Shown here piece after piece: positions 26,210 to 36,072 of a stretch of 64,000 nucleotides of DNA. How positions within the stretch are numbered: position 1 is the stretch's first letter; each line of letters begins with the position of its first letter. Below the pieces are notes generated by a model. It had not been told where the DNA came from. It saw nothing but the letters and a program-made list of their open reading frames with translations, and did not search any database. Source of the DNA: Coccinella septempunctata (taxonomy: Eukaryota; Arthropoda; Insecta; Coleoptera; Coccinellidae); contig NC_058191.1 in assembly GCF_907165205.1 (NCBI RefSeq), forward strand, positions 22,276,064 to 22,340,063, written 5' to 3'. The position numbers and the translations under genes were made by a program.

Positions 26210-26410
26210 CTCCATCATCCACTCTGAGACAACTTTCCTCATCTGCTGTGTGACTTCAGATTGAATAGTAACGAAAGAAGCTGTGCAGACCAGCGCATAT
26301 CTGTCCTCCGTTTTGAGGAGGTTGAGGAGCACCCTGTCTTCGAGCAATGTGGGGTCGTCGTAAGCTTTGTTTTCATTATTCTCGGCAATTTCGCAACAGA
26401 CAAGGTCCAT
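26210..26410 (-). CDS. CycD: Cyclin D, exon 1 (N-terminus, LxCxE motif)
   Basis: This is the first coding exon of a D-type cyclin, the regulatory partner of Cdk4/6 that links growth signals to Rb phosphorylation and G1/S entry in the nucleus. The exon encodes 67 residues starting MDLVCCE, which contains the LxCxE Rb-binding motif (LVCCE). It continues with the family-typical YDDPTLLEDRVLLNLLKTED and ends in MRKVVSEWMMEV, the start of the cyclin box. I chose the ATG at 26410 because insect and vertebrate D cyclins begin this way. An in-frame ATG four codons upstream (26422) is an alternative, and in-frame stops lie about 40-50 bases above that. The exon ends at a strong donor (GAG|GTAAGAATT) in phase 0. 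Residues around RYALVCTASF differ from the usual RYAPNSSYF pattern. The identification is very secure; the exact start is less so. Confidence 0.93.
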
Positions 26411-26422
26411 AATTCCTGCCAT

Positions 26423-28311
26423 AAAGTTCCGACCAAGAAATATTGTCGAGATTTCAACAGGTTATCACATACACTAATCACTAGTTTAAAGTTGAGTCAT
26501 CACAGTCAAGTACGTTTAGGTTTGTTTTCGGGTAGTCGTCGGAAGACTTGTCGGTGTGTAGTTGCTCATCCAGTTGATGCTGGAAATTCATTGATCATTC
26601 ACATTTAGATTTTTAACTGAATTATCCTGAGAGGTCCCCTCTACTCGTTCGTTTTAATTGTGCGCAACTCTCCTAAGGGCTCAGCTCGACTGCCCCACCA
26701 CGCACATCCTTCGCCCCACCATTTTCATTCTTACTGAAATTACTATATTCATTCCGAGAAATTTCTTTTTTATCTTCGTGTTGTAAAGCCGGTCGAGCGC
26801 GGCGCTTTCGTTTTGCTCGTTTAGGTGGTAGAGCAGTTCATTTCATAGACAAAGCAGTTCGCGTCGTCGACGAAGCAGGTTGTACGCCTCTGGGATATGT
26901 AGGTGTTTTGCGCTATTTTATGGATCGTTACACGTGCTCGATTCCCTTTTACTCCTTGTGGTTAGAGAAATTATCGGAGGACACACGCTCAGGACGTTTT
27001 TGTGCTGTTTTCATTAAATCCCTTTCAAATGTGACCCAAGAAGTTATTCGTTTTGTTTGAAATTTCTCACTCTTCAACGCCCTCATTCAATTGTGAAAGT
27101 GTTTCACGACTTCCAAACAGTTTCCTTATTTTTTTCGATTCTTCATGAAATCGATCATTTGGGATAAAATTTTTCAATCTATACGATTACATTCTTGTGT
27201 TGATTAGGACCATTCATTCCAAATTTCAATTTCAGGAGTGTCAATAATGCAAGTGAAAGAATCCTATTCCACACTAGACTTAGATATTGTTCCTTCACAT
27301 GTGTCCCCCACATGAAGATAATTCGTCGATGAGTAGTCTAAAAATTAAGAGGTTGGGAGGGATGTGAAAAATTTTACTTTTTGATTTCTCCTCACTATTT
27401 CTATCTTCTGCTTTCGGATCAGAATCTTATCATAGTGGATAATTTTGATTTGCTCTTCATCTTCGGTCGTAACAGTTTATTATAGTTATGAGATGACTCA
27501 AGTAGTCATCTCCATTTCGAAGTAATTGAATGTCGTTTATGTTGAGAATGCAGAATATTGGAATGAGATTCCAATTAAAAAATGTTAGCGACCGCCACAG
27601 GTTACAACTATAGTCTAGTATCAAAATTCCGTCTAATATGTAAAATATGTATTCCGCATGATTATCAAATTCTTTTTTGTCGGTTTACGCAGTTGAAGGT
27701 TACTCACTTGGATATTCTTGAAGTAGCACAAATCATTAATGTAGTTCAAATGAATTTGCATCTTACCCTGAATTCCAGAACAAACTGACATGATTTCGTG
27801 CTAATAAATTGAAAATTATCGACAGTATGCAAATGTGTTTAACTGTACAATTGAAAAGTATAAATGAAACGAGTACGATGTGACAAATATGGAAATCGAA
27901 ATTCGTACATGAAGGAGATTTAACTTTTCAAAACACGTAATTTATAGGAATAGAGTGTCGCAATTTGCTCGACTTTGGCTGTTGCTAGTACTTCCAAAAA
28001 AAAATGTTGAGGACTGTCGATCCCGATTTCCATGAAAACTCGAAATCCATCATTTGTTTTAAGGGTATCACTAAACTCTCATATTTTGTCAATTTCGAAA
28101 ATGTTGTTCCCCATTCTTTGATATATGTATATGGAAACGCAAAAAAAAATTTCTTCACACACTTTTTCTACTGAAAATTTCATTATATATTTCATTGCTT
28201 GAATAAAGACATAAAAATATTCTCATTTCAAATACGAATGATATTAACGTGTGTGAAGGCAGCAACGGTTTCCAGCAACGGTTTTTTCATTTTCGCTTTT
28301 ACTTTACAGAA
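26423..28311. other. Upstream of cyclin D, no gene seen
   Basis: Apart from the GC-richer block listed as a putative promoter, I find no exon, domain or transposon terminus here. The short frames at 27582-27788 and 28199-28384 show no domain. Confidence 0.5.
26620..27010 (-). promoter_or_regulatory. Putative cyclin D upstream/promoter region
   Basis: This block lies 200-600 bases upstream of the cyclin D start. It is clearly richer in G+C and CpG than its surroundings, for example CGGTCGAGCGCGGCGCTTTC near 26790 and GCGTCGTCGACGAAGC near 26860. I see no convincing TATA box or initiator, and no transcript boundary can be read from sequence alone. It is proposed as promoter or 5' UTR only from position and composition. 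Confidence 0.35.
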
Positions 28312-29220
28312 TGTAAAAATACCCGTTGTTCGGCGTTTTTTGGTACAAATGGGATATTCCAACCATTATAAATACAGTCTATAGGGTGAAATAATTTGTG
28401 CATCGAAAACTTCCCCCACCAACCCCCCGAAATTGAGCTATCTTGATACACTGAAAAAACCCCGTTGCTCCAAGTTTTTCCATGAAAATGGGTTGTGACT
28501 AACATACTGAGCATGATCTACAGGGTGAAATAATTTGTGCATCAAAAACTACCCCCCCTCCAAACCTCCGAAGTTGAACTGCCATGATGCAGTAACAAGT
28601 GTAAAAAAAAAACCGTTGCTCGGTGTTTTTTGATGGAAATGGGTAGTTACCGACATAATGAACACGATCTATAGGATGAAATAATTTGTGCATCAAAAAC
28701 TACCCCCCCCCCAACCCTCCGAAATTGAACTGCCTTGATGCAGTAACAAGTGTAAAAAAAAAACCGTTGCTCGGGGTTTTTTGATTTAAATGAGTTGTTA
28801 CCGACATACTAAACACGACCTCTATGGTGAAATAATTTGTGCATCAAAAACTACCCCCTCTAACCCTCTGAAGTTGAACTGTCTTGATGCAGTAAGAAGT
28901 GTGAAAAAAAATTTAGTTGCTCGGGGTTTTTTGATGGATATCGGTTGTTACCATTATACTGAACACAACCTTTAAAATGAAATAATTTGTGCATCAAAAA
29001 CTACCCCTCCAACCGTCCGAAGTGGAACTATCTTGATGCAGTAACAAGTGTAAAAAAAAACCGTTGCTCGGGGTTTTTTGATTGAAATGTGTTGTTACCG
29101 ACATTCTAAACACGACCTAAGGGTGAAATAATTTGTGCATCAAAAAGATCCCCCCCTCCAATCCTCTGAAGTTGAACTGTCTTGATGCAGTAACAAGTGT
29201 GAAAAAAACCATGTTGTTCA
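28312..29220. repeat. Satellite: six tandem units of about 150 bp
   Basis: The marker AATAATTTGTGCATC starts at 28390, 28529, 28680, 28831, 28981 and 29127, giving spacings of 139, 151, 151, 150 and 146. Each unit has a C-run (ACTACCCCCC), then TTGATGCAGTAACAAGTG, an A-run, and CCGTTGCTCGGGGTTTTTTG. The segments CATCAAAAACTACCCC and GGGGTTTTTTGATG form an internal dyad. Short open frames here are repeats of the unit. Confidence 0.92.
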
Positions 29221-29221
29221 A

Positions 29222-29600
29222 CTTAAGAGGACTTAAAGATCATAATACCAATGAGTCGATAAAGTTTCTAGGAGTTCATCTGGACTCTAGTCCCACATGG
29301 ATTCCTCAAGGCAATGAAACAGCGTCAAAAGTGATCAAGAATATCTTTCTGCTACGTAACTTTTAGCTAACATTGTATCCAAGAAGGTTGTTAAAATTGC
29401 CTATCACAGCCTCATCGAATCACACCTGCGATATCGTGTACTCATCTGGGGTAACTGTTCCAGTAGGGAGAAAATTCTCAGACTGCAGAGGAGAGCGGTT
29501 AGAATAGTGGCTGGCTTGGGATATAGAGATGATTGTTTGAGCGCTTTCAAAGGACTTAAGATACTCACTTTTTCATCTATATACAATCATGAATGACTTG
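29222..29600 (+). pseudogene. LINE reverse transcriptase C-terminal fragment
   Basis: Reading across frameshifts, the plus strand gives KFLGVHLDSSPTW, a KNIFLLRN segment, AYHSLIESHLRYRVLIWGN and RILRLQRRAVRIVAGL-like residues. This is the conserved region downstream of the YADD box in CR1/Jockey-like LINEs. It is broken by stops and frameshifts. It begins exactly where the satellite ends. Confidence 0.7.
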
Positions 29601-29604
29601 TCTA

Positions 29605-30190
29605 TGCATATAATACTGATTTTAGGGATTGATGCAGTATATCCTTAAACCGTTTTCGAGCTCCCTCTGTGAATTCGCCATACAGAGTTATTTTGGAGAG
29701 TCTTCCATCGTCAGAATGTGGCCGCTCCATCTGAGTCGGGCCCTCGATAATTGATTCTCAATTGTTATAAAACTACCGCGCTGCAAGACTTCTGCATTTG
29801 AAACCTTGTGGAACCATCTGATATGCATTTTTTGTCTTAGATAACGTTGTTGCTTGTTCAAGCTGTTTAATATGTCTCCTGTAGGGTGTCTAGCTTTTGC
29901 TTCCGTAAAGAAGCGTTGGGAGGACCACTGCTTTGTGAATAGCTGTCACGGTCTTCAGATTGAGGTCGTGATTTTGAAACACTCTGTCCTTTAGCTTCTA
30001 GAATGCCCGTGATGCCGCATTGATACGGTTGTGTATTTCCGTGTCCAGGTAGCCCTAGTATTTATGAAGCTTCCCAAGTATTTGAACTGCTCGACCTGTT
30101 CTAGAGTTTCATCCTCCAGGCTGATATCTGTTTGAAGACTTTTTGGCGGATTTACGAGGATTTTGGTTTTGTCAATATTGAAGATGAACT
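29605..30190 (-). pseudogene. Second LINE reverse transcriptase C-terminal fragment
   Basis: The minus strand reads QFIFNIDKTKILVNPP, LEQVEQFKYLGSFINT, then RWFHKVSNAEVLQRGSF and ARLRWSGHILTMEDSPK, with stops between. KTK…V…FKYLGS…, LR and RWxGH are the usual order in the 3' part of RTE-like LINE ORF2. It lies head-to-head with the fragment at 29222-29600 and is a different family. Confidence 0.65.
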
Positions 30191-30384
30191 GAAATATAAA
30201 AATATAAAGAATATGTATCGATTTGTCGTGGGACGGCGAGAAAAAAATCCAGTGATTAAGGTTACTGAGGAAACCGATCACACAAAACCTAGTTAAAAGT
30301 GTTAACAGGATGAAAGAAATACTTTATCCATGGATTTTTAATTTTTTGGAACTATAGGTAGAAATATCAAACATTGGATACAAA

Positions 30385-30665
30385 CGTATCCAGATCTAGG
30401 GTCTGGAAGAGGAAAAAGACGATGGAAGGTCACTGGTACTTTGCAGAGACCAAATGTCATGTCATAACTATGAAGAGCCACAACCACGTCCAGATAGTGA
30501 AAGCCCTCGTCCTTGGTGTCTAGTTCCACCTGCCAATATACGCTATTCATATTTAGTGTGGAGAATCATCTTGAATCAGAAGGCGTGTCTAGAGTATCAT
30601 CGATTTTCACAATAGGGTAACAATACTCCACCAGGATTATCGGTTTTATAATCCCTTGCTCTTGC
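30385..30665 (-). pseudogene. Gypsy LTR retrotransposon pol fragment (reverse transcriptase)
   Basis: The minus strand reads EQGIIKPI, then YPIVKIDDTLDTPSDSR-stop-FSTLNMNSVYWQVELDTKD, then YDMTFGLCKVPVTFHRLF. These match the Gypsy order EGIIRPS…YPLPRIDDTLDAL…FSTLDLxSGYWQVE…MPFGLCNAPATFxRLM. An in-frame TGA and substitutions show decay. No LTR, integrase or gag is visible nearby. Confidence 0.75.
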
Positions 30666-30684
30666 GTGTCCTTGATGGGTATCT

Positions 30685-30800
30685 ACACTCCATTCACTCG
30701 GTTGGCAATGGAAATTTGACACCTTTTACACTGTATAGTACGAAAATGTGAGGTTATGACGCTTGGCAAAAAAATTTTGGGTTTTAAATCAGCGCTATTT
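30685..30800. repeat. Partial copy of the 'TCGGTTGGCCATGGAAATTTG' repeat
   Basis: CGGTTGGCAATGGAAATTTG and, further on, ATGTGAGGTTATGACGC and GGGTTTTAAATCA match the left end of the element at 37886-39080 at about 85 percent by eye over roughly 110 bases. It is a truncated relative. Confidence 0.7.
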
Positions 30801-32080
30801 AAGAGTAAAGTAATCAGTTGTAAATAGATCGCTGTACTCTCTTATCAGCTTCTCCAGACATGTTTTTGCTACAGTTTAAGCCTCACCGGGTAGGATAACG
30901 TTTTTGCTGATCAAAATCTGAATAACTATCAAAATCAGAATGAAAAAAATCCTTTTTTTCTCGAAAAGCTTTCGAAATTCCTTTTAAATGCATTAAGTCT
31001 TAAGTTTTGAGCAGAAGCAGCAGCTGTCCCATAATCAGCTTCTGCTGAAGATAGAACACAACACAATTCTGCTTCTTTGAAAACCATTGTGTTTAATTAT
31101 CTCCATGCATCCACTAACACTCTTCTTTTCTTTCTTCTTAGTAACCCAAACTTCATCTGATTACCCTCGTAACATTAAATCTGTGTCATTTTTGTTCCTG
31201 TGGGCAGTCACTCCTCATTCTTCAGTAGGGGAAACCGAGGAGAGTTGTGACAGAGAAGGGTGGTGACATTTCTTGAAATCTATAACTGCTAGTTACTTTT
31301 CAACAACGCTCTTATGTTGTTTGTGTGTGTCACTATTTTACGCAATACTTACTCAATAGCAGTGTACTGAAAGTGGTTGTGAATTTATGAAATTTGTATA
31401 AAAAGAATTATACCTACAGCTTAGTTTTTCATCATAATTTCGGTTGCATCTATGTAACGAATTATGTTTGCTTTTTTATTATATTTCGTCACATTTGTTT
31501 CAATCTTTCAAGTTCACTAACCTTAGTATCATTTTAAAATCACGAATTATTGTTCTAGCTGGTTCGTGATTTTTTGCACTTATAAGACTTGTGAAAGTTT
31601 GTTATAAATCCTCCTTCATAGTGTATTTTCTGGTAAAGTTCCATTATTTATCTTGTGGTGCGATATCACCTAATAAATGGCCTTATTTTTTGCTCCGCAA
31701 AGAAAGAGGACCAACCGAACATGATGTGCTAACTGGCACACCTATTGAGCATGAAATTGCTGCATTAAAAACAGGTAGAAAATAAAAAATGTGATGAAGT
31801 GCGAGAAAAATAAGAAGACTAATGAAACAAAATAAAACTGATAATGAAGAGAAGGAAACTGAAGAAGATGTAGAAAATTAACTTCGATACATATGATATA
31901 ATTGTTAGTTAGATTAAATTTCGACGTTTCAATTAAATGTTATACATATAAGTAATATCGAATACCGATTGAAATACGTCCGGCTCGAAAAAACTCAGTT
32001 ATCTATCCATCAGTAATATAATGGTAATATAATAAATACATCATACCCGCTACTGATATGGAATAAAAGGAGCCGGCAAT
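30800..32080. other. No recognisable gene
   Basis: AT-rich DNA. An open frame at 31591-31785 contains GPTEHDVLTGTPIEHEI, faintly like the tail of pogo-type transposases, but there is no supporting context. Nothing else is recognised. Confidence 0.5.
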
Positions 32081-32086
32081 TCATAG

Positions 32087-32173
32087 CATTTCGTTGACGA
32101 ATGAGTTTTGTTGCTCTGACGAGGTCAAATAAGACCGAAACCATGGTATCATCTACTCTATGTCGACGAAATG
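32087..32173 (+). ncRNA. Candidate type I hammerhead ribozyme
   Basis: The plus strand has the hammerhead core CTGACGA (32116-32122), a 4 bp stem II GGTC-AAATAA-GACC, then GAAA (32137-32140), then the palindrome CCATGG that could serve as a minimal stem III. The outer arms CATTTCGTTGAC (32087-32098) and GTCGACGAAATG (32162-32173) pair over 12 bases with one G-T pair and would form stem I. An open stem I and tiny stem III are typical of hammerheads carried by Penelope-like retroelements and related SINE-like repeats. The cleavage triplet is ambiguous (GTA at 32146-32148 or ATC at 32148-32150), and base pairing next to the core is imperfect, so this copy may be weak or dead. No Penelope ORF is seen nearby. 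Confidence 0.6.
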
Positions 32174-32175
32174 AA

Positions 32176-33970
32176 AATTCTGGTAATGCTCAGGGCGATG
32201 GTAGTTTGTTAGTTCGATTTAGATGGTAACATTCGTTGATTTAATTATCTGCGGATGTTATGCATCTGAATTAATTTGTTTATTATTTACCTGCCTTACT
32301 GTTGAAGGCGTGATCCATTTCTTATTTTCTTCACAATATTTCTCTAATGAATATGGTTGGAGGTTTTGATTTGGCCTTTTTAATTATTTACTCCTTGACG
32401 TACAAAATATCAAACTACAATTATTTTACTAATAATAATCAGTATCATTGCCTACTACTTAGGAAAACATGTAGCATCATAGATAGAATATCTCAACATT
32501 CTCAACTCATTCATTAATTAAACAAAGCTGTGGTTGAAGTATTTTTAAATAATTTTCCTTAGAATTTCACCCATTGCTTATGCTAGGCACCAAATTGTGT
32601 CACCCTTCAAATCGGCTTTGAACTGAATTGAGCCTCCTTTCTATATCTTCTAGCTCCCATCATCTCTTTCGAAACATTACGTTGATCTCACGGAGGGTGG
32701 AATGGTCTCATCACATAACAGTTTGTGAGGAAATATATGGAAAAATGTTTTTGAAAATTGGTAAAGTTTATCATTCAAAATGAATGTCGCATCTTAATTT
32801 CCGAATTGCTTTGCATCCAAAACCATGTTTTATCAACCAATCTGTGCGATGAAGAATGTGACGGACACAAAATTGATATGAGTTCTCATAATCTGAAAAA
32901 TAATGTCATACTAGTTGATTCTTTTACTTTCCTTGATAGGTGAAGGGCATGGACCATTTATATTACCAAATCCACAAAAATTACATTGAACCTTTGATAT
33001 AGGAATCAATGATCATTTGATTATAACTTTCCGTTGACAAATACAATCCGTCCCTTTAAAAATTAAACAGAATACTCGTCAACAATAGGCAAAAACACAG
33101 GAGGTCATGAAATACTTGAACTCTGTTGCATGAAATTGTCCGGAACAATCTAATTACTGTTTCGTGTTCTGGTTCACTATCAGAATAAAATTGAACTTCC
33201 TGGCCAGTTAAAGTTCTCATCGTTGATAATATAAACTACCATTTTGTTATTATTATAGTTGGTTCTATAGATATTATAAGTGTAGGTATAAAAATTTTGA
33301 TATCTGCAATGAACGTCATTGTGAAATACGAAATGATAAGAAAAAATAATTTCAAGATAGTATGAAGGTGTAGAGGGGCCACATCGTATTAGTTAAATTC
33401 CGACTCTCGGAATTTTATTCAGTTCGGACCTTCTATAGTCTATAAGGGTAGACGTCTAGGACGACGTGCATAAATTCCCGAAAAACAAGTTTCCTTTTTG
33501 AAGAATATTTAATAATTCAATCCCGATTTATGTTGGGATCTATCATAGAACACCGTAAGCATGTAGCCTGCATCGATTCCGAACTGAATAAAATTCCGAT
33601 TTTAAAGTAAAGTGAGCGGATAATATTTTCAAAAGATTATGTGGTCCTTCTTCGTCTTCGTGAGATAACGATCACGATCATAATAACTAAGATCGTATTG
33701 AGTAGTATCTGAGCCCAAAATATCTATCTATAAGGAAGAAATAGCAAAAATAGTGAAAAAGGCAATGTGGAATTTATCTCGAGAATATTATTCGTATCGG
33801 ACACATTTAGTAGTTATGTTGTTAATATTGTCCTGAAAAGTATTCATTTTTTGTACAAAAAAGTAGACGGACCATGTTTTTGATTTACCCCAGTATATCG
33901 TGAACTTTTAATTAAGAACGTGTGCGCGGTTAACAGCGGCTTTAGTTAACGAATGACATCCTTGAAAAAA
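32176..33970. other. No recognisable gene
   Basis: AT-rich sequence with no domain, splice-bounded exon or inverted-repeat terminus that I could support. The open frame at 32758-32943 appears to be a chance frame. Confidence 0.5.
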
Positions 33971-33974
33971 TGTA

Positions 33975-34545
33975 TCCTCACGTTGTGTAACTAGTTGCCA
34001 AATTTGACGCTACTGGTTCAGTCGGAAACAAAAAGAGGGTACCTGAAATAGACGAAGCGAGAGACGTGTTTGTCTTAGGTCATGTAGCATCGGATCCGAC
34101 ATTTAGTACTAGGACATTGTCCAATGTATCTGGCGTTTCACGCACAACAATCATGAAAACTGTTAAACAACATAAATTACACCCTTATACAATAAGATTG
34201 GTTCAGGAACTGAATAGGGATTATCCCGATCGCCGACTCCAATTCAGTGAAGTGGTCAGTGGAATGATTCTTCTTCTTCTTCTTCTTTATCAGCCACATC
34301 TTGTCTACTCCTGAACGTAGGCCTCCTTCAAATTTCTCCATGCTGTCCTATCTTGTGCTGTTCGAAACCACCCTATACCTGCTTGCTTTTTGATGTCATC
34401 GAGCCATCTTTTCTGTGGTCTTCCTGCGCTTCGCCTCGATCTTCTTGGTCGCCAGTGCACCAGTCTGTAAGTCCAATGTGTTCCATCTTTCCGCGCCACA
34501 TGTCCTACCCACTGCCATTCAGTGGAATGATTAACGGTAATCAAA
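33975..34545 (+). pseudogene. Mariner-type transposase N-terminus, interrupted by a LINE
   Basis: The plus strand reads LVAKFDATGSVGNKKRVPEI, then TFSTRTLSNVSGVSRTTIMK, then KLHPYTIRLVQELNRDYPDR. This is the helix-turn-helix DNA-binding half of a mariner-like transposase (family …SRTTVxRxLKxHKLHPYHIxLVQEL). The frame breaks at 34256, where an RTE element with a 13 bp duplication has entered, and resumes for only a few codons after 34533. The catalytic DDE/D half is missing. The next sequence is a LINE on the opposite strand. Confidence 0.75.
34270..34519 (-). mobile_element. 5'-truncated RTE-type LINE with 13 bp target duplication
   Basis: CAGTGGAATGATT occurs on both sides (34257-34269 and 34520-34532). 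Between them the minus strand encodes the RTE-type ORF2 end: WVGHVARKDGTHWT, then SAGRPQKRWLDDI, then TAWRNLKEAYVQEW. After this comes a GAA-repeat tail (34270-34287 on this strand as TTC repeats). Severe 5' truncation, simple-repeat tail and clean duplication indicate target-primed insertion. The surviving frame is uninterrupted, so the event is fairly recent. It hit the mariner transposase remnant. Confidence 0.87.
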
Positions 34546-35330
34546 ACTACATGTTCGATTTTATGTCTTATCTTTGTTCATTTTTATATGCTTTGCTTGA
34601 AACTGTGCTTCGGCTTGTTTCAGAGTATTCTGCAATCTCTTTTCTAGTCTCTCTCCACTTTCATCATTGTTGAGAAAGGAGGCGTCATCAACATAAATTT
34701 GATGGCAAATCTGTAAATCATTAATGTATAATAAGAACAACAAGGGGCCCAAAATAGATCCAAACCGAATTATGTTTCTCCATAGAAACTCTCTGCAATG
34801 TTCCCTTCAAATAATTCCCTATTAATCCCATTGTATTCAAGTTTTTCATAGAGAACTCTAGAGAACTGACTTGTTCTGTTATTATAAAAACCTTCCGCTA
34901 CTTCTAACAAAAGGGATGTTATGGCAGATTTTATGGATTTCGTTTTTTGATAACTATCTTGCTTTTTGCATGGTACATCATGTTTTTCGAAGAACTCGGT
35001 TAGACTATTTTCAATCAATGTTTCAAATATCGTGGAAAGAGCCGAAAGTATGGAAAAAGGCCTATATTTTCCAGTTTACTTCTTTTTCCACCTTTGAACA
35101 AAGGTAGGTACTATTTTGATAGTTTCTGCTCTTCTGGAAAGTATCCTTCGTAGAGACATCCTGTAAACACCACACTAAGTGGCTCCGCAATACTCAGCAT
35201 GGTCTTTTTCAGAAGGTTCATCATTGAGAACATCAGGTGCAATTTCATCAAAAAATATTCTGTTTTTCTTTTTGGTAGTTGCATTCTTTATTATATTCTA
35301 CACTGCTCTATTTTTATCACTGACCCCCCT
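34545..35330 (-). pseudogene. CR1-like LINE reverse transcriptase remnant
   Basis: On the minus strand, in order, across several frames: DEIAPDVLN, LLKKTMLSIAEPLSVVFTG, EGYFPEEQKLSK, LFKGG, ENSLTEFFEKHD, KTKSIKSAITSLLLEVAEGF, ILGPLLFLLYINDLQ-like, and YVDDASFLNND in place of YADD. These are successive reverse-transcriptase blocks of CR1/Jockey-like LINEs. Stops and frameshifts are frequent, so it is dead. Confidence 0.75.
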
Positions 35331-36072
35331 CAACTATTTTTATATTCCTTTGCTTCTTTAATCTAACAATTTTCTCCCTATATAACCTCCTGCATGTATT
35401 GTAAGCTTTTATTCTGGATTCATCATTTCTTACCTCCAATAACCAAAAGTGCATTCTGATGACTTTTCATTTCTCTGATTTTTCCTTTCCTTCTTATATC
35501 AGTTTATTTTTCATTATTTCTCACCCTGATTATGAGCTTGTTGTCATTTTTTTGGCAGGATGTAGGTATATAATTTCGTAGCGATAACTAATTAGAAACA
35601 TTCACTAAGATAGAACGATTCACCAAGAACATGTATTATTTTCAAAAACTCTAAGAGACTATATAGAAATTACCGGTAGATTTGGGTGACTTGGGACAGT
35701 CCTGTAACTCGATACAATTACCCCCCTTGCAGATTTCTTTGTTTCTCACCATTTCTGAGTGAAGAGACAAACTTATAAGATTGTGTAGCGTCTTTTCGGT
35801 TAGTTCAACAATTAATTCCTGTTGAGTTTGCCGTGACCAGAGCGTTTGAATTGACAGGAAAAATTAACGAATTTAGGAGAGTAAAAGCGCGTTTTTTTAT
35901 GGTCCTTATACTTTCTAGTGTCCTGTACATGTGTTTCACTTTGTGCATGTGTAGTTTTTTTTATTTGTTTCTCATTTGTAAACGTCAGTTTCCAAAAACA
36001 CAATATTAATCAAGAAAGTTCATTTTATCAAGTCACTAACTTGTAAAACTGACAGTTAACTTACAAAACATT

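Noticed and set aside
26239..26481. Overlapping frames on both strands at the cyclin D exon 1
   Set aside because: They are shadows of exon 1 in other registers; only the frame with MDLVCCE matches the family and ends at a proper donor.
28312..29220. Regular repeats resembling a CRISPR array
   Set aside because: Whole units repeat at about 150 bp with no distinct spacers, and the context is an animal genome; this is a satellite.
31591..31785. Possible pogo-type transposase tail (GPTEHDVLTGTPIEHEI)
   Set aside because: Only a short weak resemblance, no catalytic region or inverted repeats nearby.
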